From Actinoalloteichus hymeniacidonis (GTDB lineage Bacteria; Actinomycetota; Actinomycetes; Mycobacteriales; Pseudonocardiaceae), in NCBI RefSeq assembly GCF_014203365.1, contig NZ_JACHIS010000001.1, forward strand, positions 1,860,001 through 1,924,000: 64,000 nucleotides of DNA, in the 5' to 3' direction. How positions within the stretch are numbered: the first letter of the stretch is position 1; the number at the start of each line of letters is the position of its first letter. The notes beneath the pieces were generated by a model that was not told the origin of the DNA, did not search any database, and saw only the letters and a program-made list of their open reading frames with translations. Shown here piece after piece: positions 26,487 through 34,732 of the stretch. Made by a program: the position numbers and the translations under genes.

Positions 26487-28202
26487 ATGACCGAGCAACG
26501 CAGCTCGCAGTGGTACGCCGGAGACGATCGCAACGCCTACATCCACCGAGCCTGGATGCGTCGGGGCCTTCCGCAACACGCCTTCGACGGGCGGCCGCAC
26601 ATCGCGATCGCCAACACCGCCTCCGATCTGACCCCGTGCAACGCCCACTTCGACGAGGTGGCGGCGAGCGTCAAACAGGGCGTGTACGAGGCCGGCGGCA
26701 TCCCCGTGAACCTGCCGGTGGTCTCCCTGGGGGAGACGCTGATGCGTCCCACCGCGATGCTCTGGCGCAACATGGCCGCGATGGCCACCGAGGAGCTGTT
26801 CCGGGGTAACCCGATCGACGGTGTGGTGCTTCTCGGTGGTTGCGACAAGACCATTCCCGCACTGCTGATGGCGGCCGCTTCGGTGGATCTGCCCGCGGTG
26901 GTCGTCCCCGGTGGTCCGATGCTCACCGGCACCTTCCGGGGCAGACCGCTGGGCTGTGGAACCGATGTGTGGCGGCTCAGCGAGGAGACACGCGCGGGCA
27001 GCCTGTCGCAGGAGCAGTTCGCCCGCTCCGAATCCTCGATGATCCGCAGCCGAGGCCACTGCAACACGATGGGCACCGCATCCACGATGGGTCTGCTCGC
27101 CGAGGCACTGGGCATGGTGATCCCCGGCCTCGCGGGAACACCCGCCCCGGACAGCAGGTTGTTAGCGGCCTCGCACGAATCGGGACGGCTGGCCGTCGAC
27201 CTCGTCCGGCAGGATAGACGCCCTAGCAGCATCCTCACCAGGGCCGCCTTCCACAACGCCATCGTCGCGTTGGCCGCGATCGGCGGCTCCACCAACGCCG
27301 TCGTCCATCTGCTGGCGATCGCGGGGCGGCTTGGAATCACCCTGAATCTCGACGACATCGACCACATCGGCGCCGAGGTACCGCTGCTGGTCGATCTGCA
27401 ACCGGCAGGCCGCTTCCTGATGGAAGATCTCCACCGAGCCGGGGGACTACGCCCGGTGCTTCGCGAAGTTCGCGATCTGCTCGATGCGACCGCCCGGACC
27501 GTCACCGGCGGGCTGCTCGTGGACGGTCTCGACGAAGCGGAGATCTGGGACACCGAGGTGATCCGGCGCCGCGCCGCGCCGATCCGGGAGTGCGCGGGAA
27601 TCGCCGTCCTGCGGGGAAATCTCGCCCCATCGGGAGCCGTCATCAAACCCGCGGCGGCATCTCCAGAGCTGCTGCGGCACCGAGGCCGCGCGGTGGTGTT
27701 CGACTCCATCGAGGACATGAACGCGAGGATCGACTCGCCCGAACTGGACGTCGACGCGGATTCGGTGCTCGTACTGCGCGGCTGCGGACCGCGCGGCTAT
27801 CCGGGAATGCCGGAGGTGGCGAACATGCCGCTACCGAGGAAACTGCTCGAACGCGGGGTCCGCGACATGGTCCGCATCTGTGATGGACGAATGAGCGGCA
27901 CCGCCTACGGAACGGTGGTGCTACATGTGGCGCCGGAGGCGGCGGCGGGCGGACCCTTGGCACTGGTGCGTACCGGCGACCCGATCGTGCTCGATGTCGA
28001 GGCCCGCACCATCGACGTCGACATCGAGCAGGCCGAGCTGGATCGTCGCAGCCCACCTGCGGAGCTGACCGATGCGTTGGCAGATCCGGCGCGCGGCTGG
28101 GAACGGCTCTACGTCGACCACGTCATGCAGGCCGACACCGGCGCGGACCTGGACTTCCTGCGTGGATCGACCGGCGACCGGGTCAGTCGCGAGTCGCACT
28201 GA
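26487..28202 (+). CDS. IlvD/Edd family dehydratase
   Basis: A 571-residue iron-sulfur dehydratase. ATG 26487 is chosen because the Shine-Dalgarno lies 7 bp before it; ATG 26481 touches it. The three cluster Cys are in LTPCNAHF, LGGCDKTIPA and GHCNTMGTAST. The C-terminal domain has RGNLAPSGAVIKPAA and ICDGRMSGTAYGTVVLHVAPEAA, the family signature. Length and details (RNAYIHRAWMRRG start) match the sugar-acid branch (arabinonate/xylonate-type dehydratases) better than biosynthetic IlvD, which normally clusters with ilvBN. The neighbouring GH39-like glycosidase and TetR gene agree with a pentose-catabolic role. The exact substrate is an inference. Confidence 0.9.
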   Translation: MTEQRSSQWYAGDDRNAYIHRAWMRRGLPQHAFDGRPHIAIANTASDLTPCNAHFDEVAASVKQGVYEAGGIPVNLPVVSLGETLMRPTAMLWRNMAAMATEELFRGNPIDGVVLLGGCDKTIPALLMAAASVDLPAVVVPGGPMLTGTFRGRPLGCGTDVWRLSEETRAGSLSQEQFARSESSMIRSRGHCNTMGTASTMGLLAEALGMVIPGLAGTPAPDSRLLAASHESGRLAVDLVRQDRRPSSILTRAAFHNAIVALAAIGGSTNAVVHLLAIAGRLGITLNLDDIDHIGAEVPLLVDLQPAGRFLMEDLHRAGGLRPVLREVRDLLDATARTVTGGLLVDGLDEAEIWDTEVIRRRAAPIRECAGIAVLRGNLAPSGAVIKPAAASPELLRHRGRAVVFDSIEDMNARIDSPELDVDADSVLVLRGCGPRGYPGMPEVANMPLPRKLLERGVRDMVRICDGRMSGTAYGTVVLHVAPEAAAGGPLALVRTGDPIVLDVEARTIDVDIEQAELDRRSPPAELTDALADPARGWERLYVDHVMQADTGADLDFLRGSTGDRVSRESH

Positions 28203-28409
28203 TCTATTCACCGACTCGAGGTACCCCGCGATGTCATCGCCCGAACCTTTCGACCCGTGACCAGCAGGGGCTCTGCTGATCGGCGCGGCGGCAGGAAGGT
28301 GCGGGCTCAGCATGTGCTCCGCGCCGAATCGGACCGCTCACCAACGACGTTCGACCGCCCGGTCTGCTTTCGGCGCCCCTGCCCGCCCGACGTCGCAGCC
28401 CGACCCCGA

Positions 28410-29012
28410 TCAGGGTTCCCGGTCGACGACGAGGGGCCTGCCCACGGCGGGCAGCACCGCCTCGTCGACGATCCTGGCGAGCAGCGACGAGTCCGGCGGG
28501 CTGCCGTTGTCGGCGAGGTGCTTGAGCACGAGCGCCTCGCCGATGTCGGTGACCACGTCGGTGACCAGCGCCGGATCGAGGTGCCCGTGCTCGGCGTAGT
28601 GCAGCAGCACGGTGCGGGTGAAGCGGCCGCCGTTCCGGTCGAACACGCGCTCGTACAGTGCCTGAGCCAGCTCGGGATGGCGGCCGCGCTCCATGAGGAT
28701 CGCTTCCACCGCAAGCGCGGTAGGGGTGGTGACCCAATCGGCCAGGAATCCGAGTGCGCGGATCAGATCGCCGCGTAGATCGTCGAGGCCGGGCGAGACC
28801 GTCTCCTGAGGATAGTTGTCCTCCACCGCCTCAAGCAGTATCTCGGTGGGGCTGGACCAGCGGCGATGCAACGAGGTCCTGGCGGTCCCCGACCGCTGGG
28901 CGATGCCCGCCATGCTCATCCGACCGATGCCGACCTCCGTCAGCTCCGCCAACGCGGCGGCATGGATGTCGGCCAGCATCTGCGCCTGGCTACGACGGGC
29001 CCTGGCACTCAT
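28410..29012 (-). CDS. TetR family regulator
   Basis: A 200-residue protein with start ATG 29012 after GAGGA. The N-terminal HTH is LADIHAAALAELTEVGIGRM then GIAQRSGTARTSLHRRWSS. The remaining helices form a TetR_C_16/AcrR-like ligand domain. It follows the glycosidase gene on the same strand with a 155-bp gap and converges with the dehydratase. It is the natural candidate for binding the repeated TAGCTAC operator at 30681-30714, since palindromes of this size suit TetR dimers. Confidence 0.88.
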   Translation of the reverse strand: MSARARRSQAQMLADIHAAALAELTEVGIGRMSMAGIAQRSGTARTSLHRRWSSPTEILLEAVEDNYPQETVSPGLDDLRGDLIRALGFLADWVTTPTALAVEAILMERGRHPELAQALYERVFDRNGGRFTRTVLLHYAEHGHLDPALVTDVVTDIGEALVLKHLADNGSPPDSSLLARIVDEAVLPAVGRPLVVDREP

Positions 29013-29167
29013 CGTCACTCCTCACCGGTCGGATACCGCTGCTGCTCAACCTAGGAGGGCGGCCCGCCGCAGCCACGCGCGGCATGAACGGGGCGTCATG
29101 CCAGGCCATGCCTGGCGCTCGACCGGTGCCCGCAGCAGGCGGGCGCGCGCCGCCCCACCCGCGACCG

Positions 29168-30631
29168 TCAGGCCAACGCGACCACAGCCGTGGCGAACGG
29201 CCCGATGACCACCACGGAGTCGTCCGCCACGGTCGTCACGGCCGGTCCGTCACCCGTACCGGTGTCCACTGCGGTGATGCGCTCGGGCCGTCCCGCGGCC
29301 TCGATGTCCACCGTGACGGCCTCGGCCGACCGGTTCACCAGCAGGAGTCGCCGACCGCGCTCGGTGTGGAAGGCCTGCGCGTGCACGGGAGGCTCCGGGG
29401 TCAGCTCACCGCCGGCGCTCGTGGTCACGAGCTGGTCGCCGGGACCGAACTCGTCCAGCAGTAATTGAAGGACCCGGTAGCGAGCGTTGGGTTCGCCGGT
29501 CTCCCAATCGACGAGGGTCGTGCCGGGGATCACCGTCGGATAGCCGAGGAACTCGGCGACTCCCACCAGCTCGATGCCCATCTCCGCCATCCGCGACCAC
29601 AGATAGGCCACCACGGCCCCGCCGAGCGCCCAGTACTCCTCGGGGATCTCGGGTTCGGCGGCCATCACGTCGGGCGCGAAACTGCCGATCTCGTTGATGT
29701 GGGTCTCGGTGTGCGGACTCAACCGGCGTTTGATGGACTCCACGAGTTCGACCTTGTCCAGGAACCCCTCGGCCTGGGCGAAGAAGGTCGCGGGCCAGGT
29801 GTCGAACGGCGCATTGCCCTCGGTGCCGACGGCGTTGCCGAGGGCCGGTGCGGCGTAGAAGTGGTGGGAGACGGCGTCCACCGTGACGCCCGGCGCGTGG
29901 TTCGCCGGGTCGAGGAAGTGCCAGAAGTAGTCGGCGTTGCGCGTGATCGGGCTCAGCGACAGCCCGACGAACCGCATCTCCGGGTCGATCCCGCGCAGCC
30001 GCTGAACGACGAGGTCGTACAGGCGGGTGTAGTCGGCGGGCGTCCAGCCGTGGCCCACATCCGGCTCACACAGCACCTCCCAGAAAGCGAACCGATAGGC
30101 GTGCTCGGAGACATGACGACGGCCGCGTTCGTCGGTGAAGCCGCCATCGATGTACCACCGGGCGATCCGTTCGAAGTAGTCCGCGATCTCGGTGAGCGAC
30201 TCGTCCCTGGGCGGGCCGCCCTGCTCGTAGTCCCAGATCGCGACGTCCGGATCGGTACCCAGCTCCGGCGCGGAGTCCTTGAACATCCAGCTCGGGATCG
30301 CCGCCAGATTCGCCACCACCGGGCGTCCCTCGGCGGCTGCCATGAAGTCGACCAGCATCGGGTCCAGGTGCGTGAAGTCCCACGAGGTCTCGGTCTCGGT
30401 CGGTGCGTGGAGCGCGGGAACGCCGAGGTGCGGGTGGGTCCAGAACGACAGGAAGCGGGCGTTGTCGGCGCGGAGGTCACGCAGGGCCGCATACGCGCGC
30501 CGGCTGACCGGCGAGCTGCGCCGCAGCGGCGGCGCGGCCCACAGGTGCGTGGTCAGCGTGGTGCGGGAGACCCGCGTGACCGTGTCCCAGTCGACGTGTA
30601 CCGGGACCGGGGTTGGGGCTTGCTCAGGCAT
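29168..30631 (-). CDS. GH39-like glycoside hydrolase (beta-xylosidase type)
   Basis: A 487-residue clan GH-A enzyme with no signal peptide. The TIM barrel spans ~10-400: LSFWTHPHLGVP, then the acid/base region FWEVLCEPDVGHG with Glu189, and the nucleophile region THINEIGSFAPD with Glu314. A beta-sandwich domain ends the protein (FHTERGRRLLLVNRSAEAVTVD). In clan GH-A the acid/base Glu is preceded by Asn (WNEP); here it is Cys188. A cytoplasmic beta-xylosidase feeding the neighbouring dehydratase pathway is plausible, but the substituted Asn means the specificity or mechanism may differ. Probably controlled by the operator array just upstream. Confidence 0.85.
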   Translation of the reverse strand: MPEQAPTPVPVHVDWDTVTRVSRTTLTTHLWAAPPLRRSSPVSRRAYAALRDLRADNARFLSFWTHPHLGVPALHAPTETETSWDFTHLDPMLVDFMAAAEGRPVVANLAAIPSWMFKDSAPELGTDPDVAIWDYEQGGPPRDESLTEIADYFERIARWYIDGGFTDERGRRHVSEHAYRFAFWEVLCEPDVGHGWTPADYTRLYDLVVQRLRGIDPEMRFVGLSLSPITRNADYFWHFLDPANHAPGVTVDAVSHHFYAAPALGNAVGTEGNAPFDTWPATFFAQAEGFLDKVELVESIKRRLSPHTETHINEIGSFAPDVMAAEPEIPEEYWALGGAVVAYLWSRMAEMGIELVGVAEFLGYPTVIPGTTLVDWETGEPNARYRVLQLLLDEFGPGDQLVTTSAGGELTPEPPVHAQAFHTERGRRLLLVNRSAEAVTVDIEAAGRPERITAVDTGTGDGPAVTTVADDSVVVIGPFATAVVALA

Positions 30632-30680
30632 GGGTCCGTCCTTGGAAGTACCGGGTGTCCGAAGTAGATGAACGCAAGAA

Positions 30681-30714
30681 TAGCTACAGGAATGTAGCTA
30701 CGCAACTGTAGCTA
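30681..30714. promoter_or_regulatory. Overlapping double palindrome upstream of the glycosidase gene
   Basis: TAGCTAC AGGAAT GTAGCTA (30681-30700) and TAGCTAC GCAACT GTAGCTA (30695-30714) are both perfect inverted repeats with 6-bp spacers, sharing the middle half-site. They lie 50 bp upstream of the glycosidase start. Confidence 0.75.
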
Positions 30715-31668
30715 AAGGTAGTCGGGGTACTCCGCTCGGTGGGACGACGCTTCCGGTGGAGCGCCACCTGTGCGGGACACCGTGCGTCGGAGTCAGGAAC
30801 GCAACGGCAACTCAGTGGGCCTCGAGGGGCGGATGCGGCCGATGCGGCGAGCCCTTTCGGCAGCTCTGCTGACGAGCTCCGGTCCGAGCGGTGCGTTGCA
30901 TCGCCATGGATTCGGCTCGTCGGTCGGACGTCGGTTGCCGAGACTCTCCGCCGGGTGTACTCGGCACTCTGGTGAGACCCCGCACCGACGAGGACATGCG
31001 TGCTGCCTGTCTCGCCCTTCTTGCCCAACACGGGGTGGCGATGCCGACCGACCTGCCCCGGCTGCTGTCCCGCGTTCCGCTCCGGCGATACCGACGGGGT
31101 CGCCGATCTTCGGCGACGATGATCTTCTAGTCGGTAGTCATGGTGCCGAGCCTGCCGGGCTGAGATCATGCTGTCGCGTGGCGGTTGGGACGTGCGGCGC
31201 CAGCATGCATGTCGTCGAAGTTTCCTCGTGTGTCGTGGCGCGACCGACTTCATCAGGGAAGATTCGGCGAACCAATTACCACCGACGGATCCAATGGTCC
31301 GCTGGACTTCCGGGCTGCGTTGATGCGAACCGGCAGCCCCTCTACGGCAATGCATCGACGATGCTACTTATTCTCGATCCAGAAGTAAGACCTCAGAATT
31401 TTTTCCCAGCACGGTGGGCAACGAAGCCCACCTGTACCAGGCCATTCAAAATTTCAGGGTCGATATACACCATTTTCCCAGCCGAATGACCTCAAAAACT
31501 CGGTCAGCTCGTTATTATTCATCTTGAACGGACTGACGGTCGGGAACGCGGATAGTGCGGGGCCGTCTCCTCCGAGGCGCAGCCCGCCGATGGGATCCCC
31601 GTGCCGAGCTGGCGAGGCCGGCGTGATGTGTGTGGTCGGGCGAGCACCGTGGGCCCTTCGTGGCAACG
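30715..31668. other. Long gap with no convincing gene
   Basis: About 950 bp. Frames on both strands lack consistent codon bias. A protein-like run in the plus strand (TDEDMRAACLALLAQHGVAM, ~30985-31060) could be a gene remnant. The stretch 31380-31520 is clearly A/T-richer and encodes a short reverse-strand peptide ending SFGWENGVYRP; both are too weak to call. Confidence 0.4.
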
Positions 31669-32424
31669 CTAGAGCGGCAACAGGTCCTTGACGAGCCGGT
31701 ATCGCACATCCCACTGACTGTCCTCGCCCGAGGGCCAGGGGAACCCGCCCTCGCTGAACACCCAGTTCAGGTATGAGACGAAGGGCATGGGGGTTTCCCA
31801 GGCGAAGAGCCCGTCAGCGCAGCCATCGGGAAGGACGATCCCGTAGGGCCCTCCTCCGCTGACGTTCTCCTTATGGAGTCGGTCGGGCGCGAGCGGGAGC
31901 ACGAACAGGCCTGCGGTGTCGGGGTCTTCCTCGCGGTGCTCCAACCATTCGTTCCACTCGCCATCGAAGTAGCTGCGGATCGACGACTCGCCTGGATAGC
32001 GGGAGCCTTCCACGTCGATCACGAGTGGGTCGGCACTCGCGGAGGTCTTCCATCTCGGGTGCGTGCCCACCAGCCAGACATCCCCGACGATCCGTAACCA
32101 CGACGACAACGTCATGGGTATCGTGCCGAACCGCTGCTCCAGCCAGTTCACCAGTTCAGCCGCACCCGGTGTGGGCGGAACGTGCGGCAGCATCGGGGTC
32201 TGGTCGTCGTCGTTGGCGTGGAAGCGGTAACCGTCGGCTGTCAGCCGTTCGATGATGAGTTCGATGTTGTGCCGGGCCCGGCGGGCCATCTCGTCGCACA
32301 CGAGTTGGGCCTCTCCGAACCAGGGGGACTCCCGGATCCCGTCACCGAACTGGCGGAGTTCCTGCCACACCTGGTCTCGTTGCCCGTTCTGGTACCGGAT
32401 GAGCCAACGTGGCGAAGATCCCAT
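31669..32424 (-). CDS. Uncharacterised protein, 251 aa
   Basis: Starts at ATG 32424 (MGSSPRWLIRYQNGQRDQVW); the frame upstream of this is not protein-like. The N-terminal ~65 residues are helical (QLVCDEMARRARHNIELIIE). Then comes a globular alpha/beta part, with FGTIPMTLSSWLRIVGDVWL resembling the start of SUKH/SMI1-KNR4 domains, an acidic stretch DGEWNEWLEHREEDPD, and the ending SYLNWVFSEGGFPWPSGEDS. SUKH proteins are often toxin-immunity proteins, but no toxin gene is adjacent and the assignment is tentative. It is isolated in non-coding DNA upstream of the tRNA cluster. Confidence 0.7.
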   Translation of the reverse strand: MGSSPRWLIRYQNGQRDQVWQELRQFGDGIRESPWFGEAQLVCDEMARRARHNIELIIERLTADGYRFHANDDDQTPMLPHVPPTPGAAELVNWLEQRFGTIPMTLSSWLRIVGDVWLVGTHPRWKTSASADPLVIDVEGSRYPGESSIRSYFDGEWNEWLEHREEDPDTAGLFVLPLAPDRLHKENVSGGGPYGIVLPDGCADGLFAWETPMPFVSYLNWVFSEGGFPWPSGEDSQWDVRYRLVKDLLPL

Positions 32425-32878
32425 GCCGCAATTTTTCCCGATCGACAGCGTCCACCCACAGCGGGGCCAGCGCTGGCGGGGTGGTGCTCTCCGAGGACGG
32501 GACATCCGGGCTGTCGCAGGTATGCCGCGCGTGCAACCACCGATTCGGGGAAGGTCCGCTTCGTCAGGTGGACCGGAGAAGAGCGGAAGGCGCCGCTTGT
32601 CCGCTCCGGCGTTGCTGAGCAAGACCGACCAACAACTGTCTGCCGTGGGATCGATGTCACACCGATAAGGCATGGGCGATCGAGGGCGCAATTCCCGCGA
32701 TCACCCGACACGGCTCGGACAGCGCACATGTGTGGTGTTCATGGAATTTGCCCGCACGTGACGAAGGTCATGGTTGGCGGCATTCTTGTCGGGCTCGTCC
32801 GGCAGGTGGGAGATTCTGCGGTGGAGCGTGATATCGATAGTGCTCAGAGCTGGTCTCCCGAGATGCCTTCCATAGACG
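32425..32878. other. Gene-poor stretch before the tRNA cluster
   Basis: About 450 bp; I see no gene in it. The right end runs into the tRNA-cluster terminator. Confidence 0.4.
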
Positions 32879-32919
32879 CAGAAAACCCCGTCAGCGAAAA
32901 TCGCTGACGGGGTTTTCTG
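32879..32919 (-). terminator. Rho-independent terminator of the tRNA cluster
   Basis: A perfect 19-bp stem: CAGAAAACCCCGTCAGCGA (32879-32897) pairs with TCGCTGACGGGGTTTTCTG (32901-32919) across a 3-nt loop. It has a U-run when read on the reverse strand and lies 18 bp after the tRNA-Val 3' end. Confidence 0.9.
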
Positions 32920-32937
32920 ACCAGTATCTATCACTGG

Positions 32938-33009
32938 TGGGCGATACAGGGATTGAACCTGTGACCTCTACCGTGTCAAGGTAGCGCTCTCCCACTGAGC
33001 TAATCGCCC
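32938..33009 (-). tRNA. tRNA-Val (GAC)
   Basis: A 72-nt cloverleaf on the reverse strand. The acceptor stem is GGGCGAT/ATCGCCC; the anticodon stem-loop CTACC TTGACAC GGTAG gives anticodon GAC; the T-loop is GTTCAATCC. CCA is not encoded. It is the last gene of a Gly-Cys-Val cluster. Confidence 0.95.
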
Positions 33010-33010
33010 G

Positions 33011-33082
33011 AGGCGGAGACGGGAATCGAACCCGTGTACAGGGCTTTGCAGGCCCTTGCCTAAGCCACTCGGCCACTCCGCC
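33011..33082 (-). tRNA. tRNA-Cys (GCA)
   Basis: A 72-nt cloverleaf on the reverse strand with acceptor GGCGGAG/CTCCGCC and U discriminator as expected for Cys. The anticodon loop CTGCAAA gives GCA. It is separated from tRNA-Val by one base. Confidence 0.95.
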
Positions 33083-33136
33083 GAATCTCGAAGCCATGCA
33101 TAGCCCCAAGACGTCGGCCTCGTCAAGGCCGAGTCG

Positions 33137-33208
33137 AGCGGACGACGGGATTCGAACCCGCGACCCTCACCTTGGCAAGGTGATGCGCTACCACTGCGCC
33201 ACGTCCGC
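33137..33208 (-). tRNA. tRNA-Gly (GCC)
   Basis: A 72-nt cloverleaf on the reverse strand with acceptor GCGGACG/CGTCCGC and U discriminator. The anticodon stem-loop TCACC TTGCCAA GGTGA gives GCC. It is the first gene of the Gly-Cys-Val cluster, an arrangement common in actinobacteria. Confidence 0.95.
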
Positions 33209-33356
33209 AAAAGCAAGGCGCTCGATCTTGGCCTTTCGGCTTTTCTCTACCGCCGTGCTGTTGTGTGGCAGAACCATACCCAACGCCGCGTTCCAGGATC
33301 AAATCGGGGTCCCGTTTCGCGGCGCTTCCCCTCATCTTTGCAGCTCAAGGGCCCTC

Positions 33357-33782
33357 TCAGGTCCGGTCGTGCGGGAGCAGGCGTGCGAGCGCGTCGTCGA
33401 CGTTGACCCAGAGGTTCTCGTTTCCGGGCATCACAACGTCGTAGGTGCGGTCGAGGAAGTCCGCGAGCTCCTGGGCGGATGCCTCGAACATCGCGTGGCC
33501 CGACGGGGAGCTGAGCTCGACCACGACCACCTCGGGGTTGTCCACGGCGGGGCGGATGCGGACATCGCCGTCGCCGACCTCGGCGATCAGGCCGTCGGCG
33601 AGCAGGTCGCGGGCGAACACCCATTCGACCGAGCCACCGCGTCCGGTCTGGAAGGCGGCCACGACGGCGTAGGGGTCGCGGGTGTCGTAGCGGAGTTCGA
33701 CATTGACCGGTACCGCAGGAGTCCTCGGTGCGAGGAGATCGAATACCGCTCGCGAACAGAGTGTGACGTGATCATTGCGCAT
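33357..33782 (-). CDS. SsgA/SsgB family sporulation and cell-division regulator
   Basis: A 141-residue protein of the SALP family specific to morphologically complex actinomycetes. ATG 33782 (MRNDHVTLCSRAVFDLL) follows GAAGGAA. The conserved core is RYDTRDPYAVVAAFQTG, EWVFARDLLADGL, GDVRIRPA and ELSSPSGHAMFEA, with the C-terminal region ELADFLDRTYDVVMPG. SsgB recruits FtsZ to sporulation septa and is the member found outside Streptomyces, so this is probably the SsgB orthologue. It sits between the tRNA cluster and a divergent ECF sigma gene. Confidence 0.92.
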   Translation of the reverse strand: MRNDHVTLCSRAVFDLLAPRTPAVPVNVELRYDTRDPYAVVAAFQTGRGGSVEWVFARDLLADGLIAEVGDGDVRIRPAVDNPEVVVVELSSPSGHAMFEASAQELADFLDRTYDVVMPGNENLWVNVDDALARLLPHDRT

Positions 33783-34114
33783 TGTCGTCGCCCTTTCCTT
33801 CTCCCTACTGGCCATGAAACGTTCGACCACAACAGTTGTGACGCCCAGGCACCCCTCAATGCTTGCCTTTGGGCCAGACATCACCCATACGGGTCAGAAC
33901 TAATTCGTTGGGCTACCGTCTCGCTGCGCTCCGTGTCCGTTCCCCGGCGACGGGGCCGCTCGCTCGAGCGCGATACCCTCCGAGGTCCGCGCACTGTGGC
34001 GGGACATGAACCGGAACGTACCTCTTGTGCGAACACTGGGTTGTGAGGGCTCTGGCAGTGGCCGATCCACCTACATCTTCCTCCTCCGAGACCCGGGCGG
34101 AGGCGGATTGGAAA
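33783..34114. other. Divergent promoter region of ssgB-like and sigma-factor genes
   Basis: About 330 bp without a gene. It contains the short palindrome CACAA CAG TTGTG near 33830. A GGAAC box at about 34014 (ACCGGAACGTACC) resembles ECF -35 elements and may be an autoregulated sigma promoter. Confidence 0.4.
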
Positions 34115-34732
34115 ATGGTGCCCGATTCCCGAAGCAGGCCGACCGACACAGATCTCGTCGGGATGATTACACAAGGTGACGCCGAGGCATTCGCGCAACT
34201 GTTCGATAGGTACTCCCGGCCCGCCTACTCGTTGGCGCGCCGACTCTGTGTCGACCCGGAGATCGCCGAGGACGTGGTTCAAGAATCCTTTCTCGAACTG
34301 TGGCGCAAGCCGGGTGCCTACCGACCGGAGCGGGGCGCGTTCTCGAGCTGGCTGCTCACCGTGGTCCATCATCGCGCGGTCGACGCGGTGCGCCGCGAGA
34401 GCGCCTTGCGTCGCCGTACAGCCGTCGAGGGCGAGGATTCGGCCGAGAGGTCGGCGAGCGGCTCCGAGGTCGACCAGGAGGCACTGGGGCGGCTTGTCGG
34501 CGGCCAGGTGCAGGAGGCCCTGGGCCGGTTACCCGACGAGCAGCGCAAGGTGATCGCCCTGGCCTACTACGGCGGTTACACGCAGGGCGAGGTGGCCTCG
34601 CTCATCGGCGTGCCGCTGGGCACGGTGAAGTCGCGGACCTTCGCCGGCGTGCGCAGGTTGCGAGAGATGCTCGCGCCGCTGATCGGGACCGAGGAAGACC
34701 GGCCACGTCGCGATGAGGGGGGACGGCCGTGA
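34115..34732 (+). CDS. ECF-type RNA polymerase sigma factor
   Basis: A 205-residue sigma-70 family protein. Region 2 runs from DTDLVGMITQGDAEAFAQLF through RLCVDPEIAEDVVQESFLEL. Region 4 covers LGRLPDEQRKVIALAYYGGY, then TQGEVASLIGVPLGTVKSRT as the -35 recognition helix. I place the start at ATG 34115 because region 2 then begins at the usual distance; GTG 34043/34058 and TTG 34025 are in-frame alternatives. It overlaps the anti-sigma gene by 4 bp (GTGA), so the two are translationally coupled. SigK-like by similarity of layout; the inducing signal is unknown. Confidence 0.92.
   Translation: MVPDSRSRPTDTDLVGMITQGDAEAFAQLFDRYSRPAYSLARRLCVDPEIAEDVVQESFLELWRKPGAYRPERGAFSSWLLTVVHHRAVDAVRRESALRRRTAVEGEDSAERSASGSEVDQEALGRLVGGQVQEALGRLPDEQRKVIALAYYGGYTQGEVASLIGVPLGTVKSRTFAGVRRLREMLAPLIGTEEDRPRRDEGGRP

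Noticed and set aside
30945-31130. Protein-like run TDEDMRAACLALLAQHGVAM in the plus strand
   Set aside because: GC-rich third positions look coding, but it is short, has no start signal and cannot be assigned; noted only as a possible remnant.
30770-31489. 239-codon plus-strand frame between the glycosidase and the 31669 gene
   Set aside because: Composition is erratic (Arg/Ser/Cys-rich) with no domain and no convincing start; at best part of it overlaps a gene remnant in another frame.
31454-31525. Short reverse-strand peptide MNNNELTEFLRSFGWENGVY
   Set aside because: It lies in the A/T-rich stretch and has no clear Shine-Dalgarno; 22 codons are too few to support.
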